The notes below the pieces were generated by a model. That model was not told the origin of the DNA, made no database searches, and was given only the letters and a program-made list of their open reading frames with translations. The translations under genes were made by a program, and so were the position numbers. From Glaciimonas sp. PAMC28666 (GTDB lineage: Bacteria; Pseudomonadota; Gammaproteobacteria; Burkholderiales; Burkholderiaceae_D), in contig NZ_CP070304.1 in assembly GCF_016917355.1 (NCBI RefSeq), positions 4,898,001 through 4,962,000 of the forward strand: DNA of 64,000 nucleotides, in the 5' to 3' direction. Of this stretch, positions 46,549 to 55,693 are shown piece by piece (within the stretch, counting starts at the first letter, position 1; every line of letters begins with the position of its first letter).

Positions 46549-47047
46549 TGAGACCCTCTTTCGTATTCTTTGACATAACGTCAAACACATCATCCCCTTC
46601 CTGCGGTGCATCGAAGGCACTGTCATAACTGCGCAATTGCCAGGTTTCGGCAGCAGCCGTATCCGCACAATTACAAATCGGATCGCGTGGCAATCTTCTT
46701 AGAAAAACGCGCTTGCCACCATTCAGATTCTTTTTATCCGGGACCCCGGACACCAATACCTCTAAATCCGGAGGATATCCGGACGCACCCAAAACCTTGG
46801 CGATCTCACCGTCGTCCGATGCTTGCTTGTAGGCGTCAATCGCACTGCGGATTTCACGCAATCCCTCCTTTAAAGCTTGCTCCTGACTGCGCCGCGCGAT
46901 TAATTCCGTCATCGGCAACAAAGCTGCAGCCAGAGACGCCAGAATGGCTAGCGAAACCATGAGTTCGATCAAAGTAAAGCCATTTGGTCGGACCGCTCTG
47001 CGGGTTGGGCTACCGGAGATACTCAGACGTTTTAGCCTGAATATCAT
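46523..47047 (-). CDS. Pseudopilin with CxC motif
   Basis: A 174-residue protein with a basic leader and prepilin motif NGFTLIELMVSLAILASLAA (Glu5 present). The periplasmic part contains YPPDLEVLVSGVPDKKNLNGGK and RLPRDPICNCADTAAAETWQLRSY, again the DP-x-x-W-type sheet of GspG relatives, with a Cys-x-Cys pair. The ATG overlaps the stop of the secretin gene by 4 bases (ATGA). Third of the three pseudopilin genes downstream of the secretin. Confidence 0.82.
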   Translation of the reverse strand: MIFRLKRLSISGSPTRRAVRPNGFTLIELMVSLAILASLAAALLPMTELIARRSQEQALKEGLREIRSAIDAYKQASDDGEIAKVLGASGYPPDLEVLVSGVPDKKNLNGGKRVFLRRLPRDPICNCADTAAAETWQLRSYDSAFDAPQEGDDVFDVMSKNTKEGLNGIPYNQW

Positions 47048-49296
47048 GACCTTCTCACGGTTTTATTTCCTAATTCGGTATTGGTAAGGGCTGACTTCAC
47101 CACCGGTTCCTGTGCCAAGGGCGTAGAGCCAGTTGCCAGGTACGTGGCGGAATCGCTATTTTCGGACAGAGAGCCAGGTGCAGAAAAATACGCTTTCGAC
47201 ACCGCGAGTACGGCGTTCTTTCCTATCTTTTGCTCTTCCTTTGTCAGGCCTGATGTTGGCGCATCCGGTGCCGCCCCCTTGGTCTTTTCAACGGAGAGCG
47301 GCGGAGTTCGGAGCGTCTGTCCAACATCAACCGAATTCTGGCGCACTGGCGGCGGGACCGCGGATTCAGGCGTTCCCTGGTCAGCCGGTTGCTCCAGTTG
47401 TGGCAATTCTTCGCTCTCGTCAGGCTCTTCTCTGTGGCTTGGTCGACTATCATGTCGCGCCGCCGAGGAGGTATTACCACCAGCGCTTCCTCCAGCAGTT
47501 AAGCGCGCACCTTCCGTGTTACGCAATACCAGACTATCCTGGCTCACACGCGATTCTGTACCGGAAATGAAGGTCGTCACATGGGCACCCGGCAACTCAA
47601 GTTTGCGTTCGATGCGCGGTGTGATCACCAGCACAATTTCGGATTTTGACTTGCTTCCGTCTCGATTGCCGAACAAACGATCAAGCAACGGCAACTGACT
47701 AAGGCCAGGCAAGCCTGATTTATTGTCCTCATCAATGCGATTAATCAGTCCGGCCAGAATCTGTGTTTCGTTATCTTTTGCCGTTAAGGTGGTTTTGGTT
47801 TTCCGTTGATTGACACGATAATACTTAGCGCCCTTGGGTGAGACTTCTGAGGCACCCAGGCTGGACACAGTGAGATCGATGTCAACACTAATTTCGCCAT
47901 CCAGACTAATCGACGGCAACACATCAAATTTCAGTCCCACGTCCAACATCTCAACTTTTTCTGAAGTCGCGCCAGAATCAGTCATCAAATTGGTAATGAC
48001 CGGAATTTTTTGACCAATCTCTATTTGTGCTTTTTTCCCGTTCTTGACACGAATTTTTGGATTCGCCAAAACTTGCATGTGCGTCGCTTTTTGCAGCATA
48101 TTTAGGGTAACGCCTTTTTTGCCGCCAAGGTCCACAAACAGATTGTTTTTGGTTAAGCCAGACAATAAGTTCAACGGAATCTGACTACTTCCGTCAACCC
48201 CGCCGTTAATCCCGACACCGACGGAACCGGGGTATTGAACTCCCAGATTGAGCAGATCGTTACTACTGATTTCAAGGACCTGAACATCTAACGTCACTTC
48301 AGCCTCCGGGCGATCAAGTGCCTGGACCAAACGACTCGCCAGTTCCAACGTTTCCGGAGCATCGCGGACAACAATGGCGTTAATGCGCTCGTCAACATAA
48401 ATGTCTCTGGTTTTTAGTGTCATTTTCAGGGCACTGCTAACCGATTTTGCATTGGCATGGCTCAAAAAGAAGGTCTTCACTGCCATGTCCCGATACTCTT
48501 TGTCCTTGCTCCCGCTCGCTGGATAAATCAACAATGTGTTGTGATTCAGGACTTTCTTGCGTAAGCGATTTGTCGCGAGCAACAAGTTGATAGCGTCTTC
48601 GGCTGTGGTTTTTTTGGCTGAAATACTCGCCACCGCGGACTTTGATACGTCGGCATCAAAAATGAAATTAACCCCGGCAAGTTTTGAAATCGTATCGAAA
48701 ATGCTCATCAGATTATGCGAGCGAAACGTCAACGACACCGGTTTTTGCAGCGATGCATCAAGCGTTGGCGACAGTGTTTTCGATTCGGCAACGCGGCGCA
48801 TCAGAGTATCGCGCAGCTTGATCGCATCGGTGCGGCCAGGATGTTCTTCCAGCACTTTCCAAATCAGCTGAAGCGCGTCTTCCGGTCGGCTTTCAGCAAT
48901 CACACGCGCTTCAGCCATCGATTCCCGTAAATGTTTACGGCTACCAATCTGCCCGATCGCCTGACGCGCCCGCATGTTGCCGCTGTCGTATTTCAGGACT
49001 GTTTCAAGTCGCTCAAGGGCGGTCTTTTCGTCATCTTGGGCGAGCGCTTCCTCCGCCTCCTGATAATAACGCCCCACCAATTTATCAACTTGCTTATACA
49101 TGGCGCTATCGAGTCGCATATCCTCTGGATTCTCTTTTCGCGCTTCCTGTAAAACGTTGATAGCCTCTTCCAAATGGCCTTGGTTGGACAGATCCTGGGT
49201 AGTTTGAACAGCCCGCGGAACAGCACATCCCGCAACTATCGAGGCAACCGCCACCATCAAAAGGCTCTTCGCCGCACGGCATTTTAAATTTAACAT
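47044..49296 (-). CDS. Secretin (GspD/MshL/PilQ-like lipoprotein)
   Basis: A 750-residue outer-membrane channel protein. It starts with a lipoprotein signal ending VAGC (Cys24), unusual for GspD but found in MshL-like secretins. Residues about 30-130 are TPR-like helices (LEEAINVLQEARKENPEDM, DEKTALERLETVLKYDSGNM). An STN/N0 domain follows (LTFRSHNLMSIFDTISKLAGVNFIFDADV), then one secretin N-domain (FFLSHANAKSVSSALKMTL, INAIVVRDAPETLE) and the channel (VTLDVQVLEISSNDL, VLANPKIRVKNGKKAQIEIGQ, LPGLSQLPLLDRLFGNR, EIVLVITPRI). A Ser/Pro/Glu-rich tail of about 150 residues follows and is not typical. The domain order is nearer MSHA/type IV pilus secretins than GspD. Confidence 0.88.
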   Translation of the reverse strand: MLNLKCRAAKSLLMVAVASIVAGCAVPRAVQTTQDLSNQGHLEEAINVLQEARKENPEDMRLDSAMYKQVDKLVGRYYQEAEEALAQDDEKTALERLETVLKYDSGNMRARQAIGQIGSRKHLRESMAEARVIAESRPEDALQLIWKVLEEHPGRTDAIKLRDTLMRRVAESKTLSPTLDASLQKPVSLTFRSHNLMSIFDTISKLAGVNFIFDADVSKSAVASISAKKTTAEDAINLLLATNRLRKKVLNHNTLLIYPASGSKDKEYRDMAVKTFFLSHANAKSVSSALKMTLKTRDIYVDERINAIVVRDAPETLELASRLVQALDRPEAEVTLDVQVLEISSNDLLNLGVQYPGSVGVGINGGVDGSSQIPLNLLSGLTKNNLFVDLGGKKGVTLNMLQKATHMQVLANPKIRVKNGKKAQIEIGQKIPVITNLMTDSGATSEKVEMLDVGLKFDVLPSISLDGEISVDIDLTVSSLGASEVSPKGAKYYRVNQRKTKTTLTAKDNETQILAGLINRIDEDNKSGLPGLSQLPLLDRLFGNRDGSKSKSEIVLVITPRIERKLELPGAHVTTFISGTESRVSQDSLVLRNTEGARLTAGGSAGGNTSSAARHDSRPSHREEPDESEELPQLEQPADQGTPESAVPPPVRQNSVDVGQTLRTPPLSVEKTKGAAPDAPTSGLTKEEQKIGKNAVLAVSKAYFSAPGSLSENSDSATYLATGSTPLAQEPVVKSALTNTELGNKTVRRS

Positions 49297-49298
49297 GA

Positions 49299-49853
49299 TT
49301 AATTTCCTGTTCCTGTGAAGACTTTGTCCAGGTTGACTGTTTGTTCAAGCTTCAACGGCAAATATGTAAAAGTGATACGTTCTTTTTCTATTTTTTCAAG
49401 GCGGTAATGTTGATCAATCACATCACCGATATTCGGAGTTACCGACTTATCACAACCTTGGCAAAGAATGATCGTCTCATTCTGTTTATCGCCTTTGGTT
49501 AGAATGATCTTCCGATGGACGCCGTCACTCCAAACGCCGCTAACGTGGAACGGAAGGGGCGGAGCGCGCAACGGTTCCGGAGCCGGTGTTAATGTGGGTC
49601 TGCTCACCGCACTCCGGGCGGTTACGCTCGGGAGAATGATCGGCGGTCCCTGATAGGGAAACAAATTGCGGGGCGCCAATGCCGTCATTTGAGACAGCAG
49701 CTGATTTTTTTCGACCACCGGTCCGCGCTTGGATTTGACTGATTTCGACGGAACCGCCATCGGTTCCTCCGGGATTGCATCGGTCCACATGGCATATCCG
49801 CAAGCGGCAACAGTCACTGGCAAAATGATTCTTAAATAAAGAGGAATCTTCAC
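49299..49853 (-). CDS. PilP/GspC-like assembly-platform protein
   Basis: A 184-residue inner-membrane protein that starts with GTG at 49853, with a GGGAG site 6 bases upstream and a 4-base overlap with the preceding stop. A membrane segment (about 7-23) is followed by a Pro-rich linker and a C-terminal domain (FHVSGVWSDGVHRKIILTKGD to ERITFTYLPLKLEQTV, shown in part) like the homology region of PilP/GspC, which contacts the secretin N0 domain. A CQGC pair (C131, C134) could be a substrate of the DsbC-like protein made by the same operon. Its place just before the secretin gene supports the role. Confidence 0.65.
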   Translation of the reverse strand: MKIPLYLRIILPVTVAACGYAMWTDAIPEEPMAVPSKSVKSKRGPVVEKNQLLSQMTALAPRNLFPYQGPPIILPSVTARSAVSRPTLTPAPEPLRAPPLPFHVSGVWSDGVHRKIILTKGDKQNETIILCQGCDKSVTPNIGDVIDQHYRLEKIEKERITFTYLPLKLEQTVNLDKVFTGTGN

Positions 49854-50452
49854 CTTGTTCTCCCTTTTTGCGCCTGCGTTACTGCGGATTTATCTTTGAC
49901 AGGCTGCTTGACTTCATCCCCGGCCACCGACAATCGCATTTCGATTGTTAGCATCTCTTCGGATGGATTTTTTCTGGTCAGAGAGAACGTTTCAACTGCG
50001 CCGCCTGGCGTTGCCGCCAATTCTTCCATCAATCCTCTGAACTGCGGATAACGCCCTACAGTCGGTAAGGTGATCAAAATTCGACTTTCTTTCTGCATGC
50101 CTTTTCCACGTTGCATCTGCTGGTATTTCACCTCCCGCGTATCCAGCTGGAATGTGTGCGCAAGGTCCAAAATAGTTTCTTTCCCATAAACGAAAGCAGA
50201 GGTCGGCACAGAAGCCGCTAACAAGCCACTTTTTAATTCCTTTGTCCTCGCCATCTGAAGCGAGGCGTTCTCTTTTAATGCGGCATCGAGTTGAATGATC
50301 GATTGATCCAAAAAAAATGTATGCGCAACGAGCGCGACGATCAGCACCGCAAGGCCAGTCAAACCGGGCAGTCCGCATACACCGGCGATGCGATACCATT
50401 CCCATTGCAAGCGTTTGGAAACTTTACTGAGGCGAATTGTCTGGTTAGTCAT
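49850..50452 (-). CDS. PilO-like assembly-platform protein
   Basis: A 200-residue bitopic membrane protein. A short basic N-terminus (LSKVSKRLQWEWYR) is followed by one membrane helix (about 22-46) and a coiled-coil (DQSIIQLDAALKENASLQMARTKELK in part). The periplasmic ferredoxin-like domain (LPTVGRYPQFRGLMEELAATPGGAVETFSL, shown in part) is characteristic of PilO/GspM. The ATG at 50452 overlaps the previous stop (ATGA). An alternative GTG at 50488 is less likely. Place in the M-N-O-P series. Confidence 0.75.
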   Translation of the reverse strand: MTNQTIRLSKVSKRLQWEWYRIAGVCGLPGLTGLAVLIVALVAHTFFLDQSIIQLDAALKENASLQMARTKELKSGLLAASVPTSAFVYGKETILDLAHTFQLDTREVKYQQMQRGKGMQKESRILITLPTVGRYPQFRGLMEELAATPGGAVETFSLTRKNPSEEMLTIEMRLSVAGDEVKQPVKDKSAVTQAQKGRTR

Positions 50453-50958
50453 TTCCACCCCAAAACCAGACTTGCGTCCATGCGCCACGCGTCGTCACCG
50501 GATTCATTTTTGGTATGCTGCTGTAAAAAAACATCGTTTCCAAATTGTTGTTTAAGACGCTCTACAAAAATAAATATTGCCTCTCTGGAGGTCGCATTGA
50601 TATGCATCTGCATACGACCTTTTGTGACATCCGTTTCCATTCGAAGCAGACTAATATCATCTGACCAGGCAGCCTCAACCCGTCCCAGCAGATTGATAGC
50701 CGGCTCAGTTGCTGAAACGCTTTCGGTAGATTTTTTTGCAATCTGAATTGCTTTTCTTTTCTTATCAACGCCTTGCTGCAAAGTCGCGAGTCGGTTTTTT
50801 TCCAAGTGCAATTGCGCATTTTTTAAGTTCAAGACACCGATGTCTTGCGATAAAATAATGACCGCCGCGAGGAAAATCGACATTGCGACAGAAATAAACA
50901 CAGGTCGAAAGCGATCTGTGGTGTCGATAGGAACGGCGTTCCGTTTAAAGATGGACAT
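50449..50958 (-). CDS. PilN-like assembly-platform protein
   Basis: A 169-residue bitopic membrane protein. One membrane helix (about residues 20-38) is followed by a coiled coil (LHLEKNRLATLQQGVDKKRKA) and a ferredoxin-like domain (LLGRVEAAWSDDISLLRMETD, VERLKQQFGNDVFLQQH), the PilN/GspL-C-terminal layout. The ATG at 50958 has AGGAG 8 bases upstream and overlaps the preceding gene by 14 bases. The cytosolic part is only about 18 residues and contacts the PilM-like protein encoded just upstream in related systems. Confidence 0.75.
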   Translation of the reverse strand: MSIFKRNAVPIDTTDRFRPVFISVAMSIFLAAVIILSQDIGVLNLKNAQLHLEKNRLATLQQGVDKKRKAIQIAKKSTESVSATEPAINLLGRVEAAWSDDISLLRMETDVTKGRMQMHINATSREAIFIFVERLKQQFGNDVFLQQHTKNESGDDAWRMDASLVLGWK

Positions 50959-51721
50959 GCGTTTTCTCCTGCACTTTTGGGGCTTCGAGGCCGGATAACT
51001 GCGTATCGGAACCCGTGATCGTGGCCGGTGAAAACAGGTCTGCACCGGATAAATCGCTTAAATAAATATTAGTTGGAAAAATATTTGCCATAATCGAGGC
51101 AGACTTCAGACTATCCTCAGCACTCTGGCCATTCCCGGGCAACGCGAAGGCATAGCGCCAACGACCATCCTGCCTGAAGCCGAATTCATAGCCGTCAGCC
51201 TGCTGAACAACAAATACTGCGTCCGCATGTAACACGTCCGGATGGCGATCAATGGTATCGGATAGTAATGTCTGTACACGCTGGACACGTAGTTTTTGGT
51301 TGTTGCATGCCAGGAGAATTTCGTCAACGATGTCGCGACGAATGGCGCTGGCAATCGCAGGGCGGCCGAACTTTTCCTGGGAAATCTCACAATACCAATC
51401 AGAACGTACCAAACCGTAATGTTGCTGCAGCATCGACTCCGCATACGCAAGGCGATCTGCGGGTGCGATGATTTCATCTTGCCATGGCAAGATCATGTGG
51501 TTGACGTAGGGATAGCCTATCGCTAATTCGATCCCATCGAGTATCGACAACTGGCTGCGGGGCAGCGCGGCGATCAAAGTATCAAAATGGGCGCTGCGCT
51601 CCACGACGCTCTGGGCCGGCGACAAGACGAGTTTACGGGTTAGCGCCTTCGGCTGGCGAGATGACGTTATTGTGACCTCCGTGCCAATGACAGCCCTATA
51701 TTTATTCCATCGCAATGACAC
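50945..51721 (-). CDS. PilM/GspL-cytosolic-domain-like protein
   Basis: A 258-residue soluble protein that begins with GTG at 51721, preceded by a perfect GGAGG at 6-7 bases; no ATG exists near the start. It looks like a reduced actin-like PilM or GspL cytosolic domain (RAVIGTEVTITSSRQPKALTRKLVL; ADAVFVVQQADGYEFGFRQDGRWRYAFALPG) but lacks the clear ATP-binding motifs of full PilM, which is about 350 residues. In related platforms this protein docks the GspE/PilB ATPase, whose gene overlaps it by 20 bases. The assignment is based on position and weak fold similarity. Confidence 0.6.
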   Translation of the reverse strand: MSLRWNKYRAVIGTEVTITSSRQPKALTRKLVLSPAQSVVERSAHFDTLIAALPRSQLSILDGIELAIGYPYVNHMILPWQDEIIAPADRLAYAESMLQQHYGLVRSDWYCEISQEKFGRPAIASAIRRDIVDEILLACNNQKLRVQRVQTLLSDTIDRHPDVLHADAVFVVQQADGYEFGFRQDGRWRYAFALPGNGQSAEDSLKSASIMANIFPTNIYLSDLSGADLFSPATITGSDTQLSGLEAPKVQEKTHVHL

Positions 51722-53459
51722 GTTGCACCTCCGTTAATGTCGTTTTTCCTTCTAGCACGGCAGCCATTGCCACCTCACTCATCGAAACGAAGCCCTCGGC
51801 TTTGGCGATCGCCTTCAGTTCCCGCATCGGAACTTTTTGCATGACAGCGTCTTTGAAGCTTTCGCTGCAACGTAAAATTTCGGCCAATGCAATACGACCG
51901 TGGAAACCGGTGAAGCGACATGCTTCGCACCCGGCACCCTGCATAAGATTCACGGCAGCGGCGCCAGCCGAAAAATGCTGTGGATGCGATTGCGCTACCG
52001 CCATGCGCGCAGCGTCCGAGACAACGCAGGAGCAGGCGGGACAATTGCGTCGTACCAGGCGCTGTGCTACTACCCCGTTCAGGGCCTCTAACAAACTCGC
52101 AGGCTCGACGCCCATGTAAAGGAAACGCTCAAGCACGCTAAACACGCCGTTTGCATGCACCGAAGACAGCACCAAATGGCCGGTCAGCGCTGCCTGCACT
52201 GCGATACCTGCGGTTTCCGTGTCGCGTATTTCACCGACCAGAATGATGTCCGGATCGTGACGCAAGATTGAGCGCAGTCCTTTGGCAAAGGTCAGCCCTT
52301 TCTTGTCGTTGACAGGTATCTGCAACACCCCTTGCAATTGATATTCAACCGGATCTTCAATAGTGATGAGCTTCTCTTCCCCACTGTTAAGTTCCGATAG
52401 CGTCGCGTACAAGGTGGTCGATTTCCCGCTTCCTGTTGGGCCGGTGACCAGCACCATGCCGTGCGGAATCTTCACCAGACTGCGAATCCGATCAAGGGTA
52501 CGGTTATCAAAACCCAACGTCTCCAGTTTGATCGCCTGGTTTTGGCTCGATTTGTCAAGCACGCGTAATACCGCGTCTTCACCGTGGATACTCGGCATAA
52601 CCGATACGCGGAAATCGATATTCCGGGACTGTATACATGCTTTGAAACGCCCGTCTTGCGGAATCCGACGTTCACCGATATCCATTCCGCCTAACACCTT
52701 AATGCGCGAAATGGTCTGTTCAGCGAAATCACAACCCTGCACCTGCGTGATGGCTTGCAACACGCCGTCGATACGATATTTCACTACCAGCCCATCCTCT
52801 ATACTTTCAAGATGGATGTCGCTGGCGCGTGATTGAAGCGCATCGAAAAGCGTCGAATTAAGCAGCTTCACGACCGGACTTTGATCTTGTGAAATGGTGC
52901 TTAACGAAATTTCTGCTACGTCGTCAGTCTGTCGCTCCGATTGCTCTTGCTGAAACTGATCGATCGCTCGTTCCTGCGCCTCAACTAATTTTAGACGCTG
53001 CTTGACTGCATCAGGAACCGTAATTGCTAACACGGCGTTATGTTGCTTGTCCAAAAGCTGGATCCAATGTTGCGCCCAATTTCGTGCTGCGATTGAACCG
53101 GGACGTCCCATTACCAGATATACAATTCCATCGACGCGGATTGGCAAAATTTGTTTATCCAATACGACCGCTAACGGCAAGATGTCGAAATCGCAGTCCG
53201 CATCCAGGACGATATCGCCCGCAATGGATCGCACCCCGATAAGCGCTGCGAGCTTGTCCAGTCGCTCTGGATGGGTATTGAGCATGTGCTCAATTGCTGC
53301 ATCACCATGCTCTGCCATGGCGCTTGTAAGCCAGGCTGGTACTTCGCACTCCACGCAGAGCGTATCGGGGATACCGTCTGCCGCGTTTTTGATCGCGGCA
53401 TCCCTCACGTCGTCGCGGCGATGCATCTTGTCGCTGTCATTGGTTAAGTCATTACTCAT
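51702..53459 (-). CDS. Secretion/pilus assembly ATPase (GspE/PilB/MshE family)
   Basis: A 585-residue hexameric ATPase that powers pseudopilus growth. N-terminal GspE-N domains (residues about 30-150) precede the core. Walker A GPTGSGKSTTLYATL lies near residue 340, then an Asp box (LITIEDPVEYQLQG), Walker B (DIILVGEIRDTETA) and the His box (LTGHLVLSSVHANG). A tetra-Cys zinc site (CPAC, then CEAC about 45 residues later) is present, as in GspE and PilB. The ATG overlaps the end of the gspF-like gene (ATGA). Confidence 0.93.
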   Translation of the reverse strand: MSNDLTNDSDKMHRRDDVRDAAIKNAADGIPDTLCVECEVPAWLTSAMAEHGDAAIEHMLNTHPERLDKLAALIGVRSIAGDIVLDADCDFDILPLAVVLDKQILPIRVDGIVYLVMGRPGSIAARNWAQHWIQLLDKQHNAVLAITVPDAVKQRLKLVEAQERAIDQFQQEQSERQTDDVAEISLSTISQDQSPVVKLLNSTLFDALQSRASDIHLESIEDGLVVKYRIDGVLQAITQVQGCDFAEQTISRIKVLGGMDIGERRIPQDGRFKACIQSRNIDFRVSVMPSIHGEDAVLRVLDKSSQNQAIKLETLGFDNRTLDRIRSLVKIPHGMVLVTGPTGSGKSTTLYATLSELNSGEEKLITIEDPVEYQLQGVLQIPVNDKKGLTFAKGLRSILRHDPDIILVGEIRDTETAGIAVQAALTGHLVLSSVHANGVFSVLERFLYMGVEPASLLEALNGVVAQRLVRRNCPACSCVVSDAARMAVAQSHPQHFSAGAAAVNLMQGAGCEACRFTGFHGRIALAEILRCSESFKDAVMQKVPMRELKAIAKAEGFVSMSEVAMAAVLEGKTTLTEVQRVIAME

Positions 53460-54628
53460 GCAACGCTCCCCGCCAACTCAAAAATCGGCATATACAATAA
53501 AAAGACGATGGTTCCGATAAGACCGCCAACAATCAGCATCAACACCGGTTCGAATATTTTGCTAAACACTTCTATGGCACGGGCCAGAGCTTCGTCATGA
53601 AATTGGGCGATCCGTTCGCACATACCGGCCAGGTCGCCACTTTTTTCACCGACGCGTAATAAGCGCGCTGCAACCGGCGTCGTCAAATTTGCGTCAACCA
53701 ACGCCCCGGCCACGCCACGCCCTTCCTGCACGTGCCGGAGAACCTGTTGCAGATCAGACTGGCGGTCTGCGGGAAGAAGCTTGCCGGTGAGCTTTAATGC
53801 ATCGACGACCTGCATTCCCCCCAGCAGCAATAAGCCGAAGGTTCGGTAGAAGCGCGCCAAAACGAATAACACACGTTGTTCGTTCAGACGCTTGATGCTC
53901 CATACCATTTTCCATAGTGCAGCCTTCGCAGTTGCCGTACGCAACACCAGCACGGCGGTGACGACGCTGACGATTAAACCCAGAAGAAGTTCGCCACCAC
54001 GTTCGGTGACCATCCCAGCCCACCACACCATTAACAGGGCAGTACCATTCAGGTCTTTCATCCCGCTAAAAACGGTGGCAAACCGCGGAATGACGAACAC
54101 GACTAAAAATCCTAAAATCAGTGCGCCGACCGCCACCACGATGAGTGGGTACATCAAGGCACTCCAGACTTTCTTTTTCAAACTGGCAATCTGTACTTCA
54201 TAATGATGGAACCGACGTAATGCCTGAGGTAATTGACCGCTATGCTCTGAAGAGGCAACGCTGGCGATCAAGAGCGTCGGGAAAATTTCGCCCTGTTGCT
54301 CCATCGCTTGTGACAGGGGCTGCCCGCGATACAAAAAGGTCAGCAGGCCATCCAATACTTCCTTGTGTTCCTCATTTGCCGATTTTTCGGCTAAAGCTTC
54401 GATCGCCTCAACCAATGCCAAACCAGCGTCGAGAAGCGCAATCAGCTCCTGGATAAACAGACCGAGCAGAAATTTACTTCGACGTTTTGCGCGCTGGCGA
54501 ATCTCTCTCACACGTAATACCTGCCCCTGTTTGGCGCACTGACTGGCAGCATCATCCGCATTCTTCGCCTGTATTAATTGATGCTCTGCTTCTCCACCAC
54601 GCATAAGGAGTACGTCGAACTGTTTCAT
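53456..54628 (-). CDS. Inner-membrane platform protein (GspF/PilC family)
   Basis: A 390-residue polytopic membrane protein with two T2SF domains. The first is around FIQELIALLDAGLALVEAIEALAEKS with LTFLYRGQPLSQAMEQQGEIFPTLL; the second around FYRTFGLLLLGGMQVVDALKLTG and VGEKSGDLAGMCERIAQFHDEAL. Membrane segments lie near 165-190, 205-230 and 355-380. It anchors the ATPase to the pseudopilus base. The N-terminal start (MKQFDVLLMRGGEAEHQLIQAKN) resembles GspF. Overlaps of 4 bases exist on both sides. Confidence 0.92.
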   Translation of the reverse strand: MKQFDVLLMRGGEAEHQLIQAKNADDAASQCAKQGQVLRVREIRQRAKRRSKFLLGLFIQELIALLDAGLALVEAIEALAEKSANEEHKEVLDGLLTFLYRGQPLSQAMEQQGEIFPTLLIASVASSEHSGQLPQALRRFHHYEVQIASLKKKVWSALMYPLIVVAVGALILGFLVVFVIPRFATVFSGMKDLNGTALLMVWWAGMVTERGGELLLGLIVSVVTAVLVLRTATAKAALWKMVWSIKRLNEQRVLFVLARFYRTFGLLLLGGMQVVDALKLTGKLLPADRQSDLQQVLRHVQEGRGVAGALVDANLTTPVAARLLRVGEKSGDLAGMCERIAQFHDEALARAIEVFSKIFEPVLMLIVGGLIGTIVFLLYMPIFELAGSVA

Positions 54629-55161
54629 GGTGCCGTCGTACCAAGCTGTAGCTGTAGCTGTAGCGGCGGCGTCTGCCTGCCAGAGGAATTGGCCGACGGA
54701 ACCTGAGATCGACTTTTTTCCTTGAGTTTCAGAACCCGATATTGACCGGCGACTTTCTTGATATACCGGCCGCGTGCAGCCTTTCGGTTGCGACCCGTAC
54801 CAGCGTTATAAGCCCCTACCGCGTTCCAGTTATAACCAACGCGCTGAACAAACTCTGCCAAAATCCATGCGCCAACCATGACAGAAGTACAGGGTTCGGC
54901 AATCAAGCGTTTTTCGGTAATTCCTAACGGCGCGAGCCGTGGAAAATGTAGCTTATTGATTTGCATCAAACCGACGTCATAGGAACCATCATTGTTATAG
55001 TTACGGGCAGCAACGTTCATGCCCGATTCGACATGCGCTATTGCCTGGAGCAGCATGGGATCAATGCTATAGCGGGCGCCGGCTTCATCCCAGCAGGCCG
55101 CCTGAGCAGGGGCTGTTGCAGCGATACATAAAGTGAGCGCAACTGAGGATAATTTCATCAT
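54625..55161 (-). CDS. Lytic transglycosylase, SLT domain (IagB-like)
   Basis: A 178-residue exported muramidase. A signal peptide (ALTLCIAATAPAQA-ACWDEAG) precedes the SLT domain: catalytic Glu in AIAHVESGMN, then YDVGLMQINKLHFPRL and WNAVGAYNAGTGRN. Two Cys (CWDE and EPCTS) may pair, as in IagB/PilT-type enzymes that open peptidoglycan for secretion machinery. The C-terminal Gln/Leu repeat (LQLQLQLG) comes from a short repeat in the DNA. The gene starts right at the gspG stop and ends overlapping gspF, a position that supports a role in building this apparatus. Confidence 0.9.
   Translation of the reverse strand: MMKLSSVALTLCIAATAPAQAACWDEAGARYSIDPMLLQAIAHVESGMNVAARNYNNDGSYDVGLMQINKLHFPRLAPLGITEKRLIAEPCTSVMVGAWILAEFVQRVGYNWNAVGAYNAGTGRNRKAARGRYIKKVAGQYRVLKLKEKSRSQVPSANSSGRQTPPLQLQLQLGTTAP
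54642..54664 (-). repeat. Hexanucleotide repeat at the 3' end of the transglycosylase gene
   Basis: About 3.5 units of agctgt on the plus strand, encoding the Leu-Gln repeat at the protein end on the minus strand. Confidence 0.75.
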
Positions 55162-55599
55162 TCAAAATCCCCGCGTAATGTCTTTGTTCTTCCCTGATCC
55201 GCCGGGTTGTCCATCGGCACCCAAAGATAAAATTTCAACCTCATAGGCAGCGTCGGCGTCACGCGCGGGGTTGTGCCAGACGTAGGTGTTGTCCCACGGG
55301 TCTTTCGGCAAATCGTTGTTCAGGTAAGGACCTTTCCAGTGATTTTCGCCGGCAGGCTGGATTATTAATGCCTCCAACCCCTGCTCTTCGGTCGGATAAG
55401 TGCCAGTATCGAGACGATATTGACCGAGCACGTCGGCCAGCGTTTTCATTTGTGCCGCCGCGGCACTTTCTTTTGCCTGTTCAATTTTTCCGAACAATTT
55501 TGGCCCGACATAGCCAGCCAACAGTGCGGTAATCAACAGAACCACTAATAATTCAAGCAGCGTAAAGCCGCGCTCAGAATGGTGTTTAAGGTTCATCAT
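55162..55599 (-). CDS. gspG: Major pseudopilin GspG
   Basis: A 145-147-residue type II secretion major pseudopilin. The prepilin motif is RGFTLLELLVVLLITALLAG (Glu5 present). YRLDTGTYPTEEQGLEALI, WKGPYLNNDLPKDPWDNTYVW and LGADGQPGGSGKNKDI are GspG signatures; the last includes the calcium-site loop. Three candidate ATGs (55605, 55599, 55596) lie close together; 55599 is best spaced from AAGGA. This is the most canonical T2SS part of the cluster. Confidence 0.93.
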   Translation of the reverse strand: MMNLKHHSERGFTLLELLVVLLITALLAGYVGPKLFGKIEQAKESAAAAQMKTLADVLGQYRLDTGTYPTEEQGLEALIIQPAGENHWKGPYLNNDLPKDPWDNTYVWHNPARDADAAYEVEILSLGADGQPGGSGKNKDITRGF

Positions 55600-55693
55600 T
55601 TTCATTTCCTTGAATCGAATTGAGTCTGCCAGGTCATTACCTGCCGGGAGACTTCTTAAATGGTTACAACGTAGGTCTGGGACAATCCGGCCT

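Noticed and set aside
47081-47698. 205-residue open frame on the plus strand
   Set aside because: Antisense to the Ser/Pro-rich tail of the secretin; Ser/Gly-rich composition and no domain.
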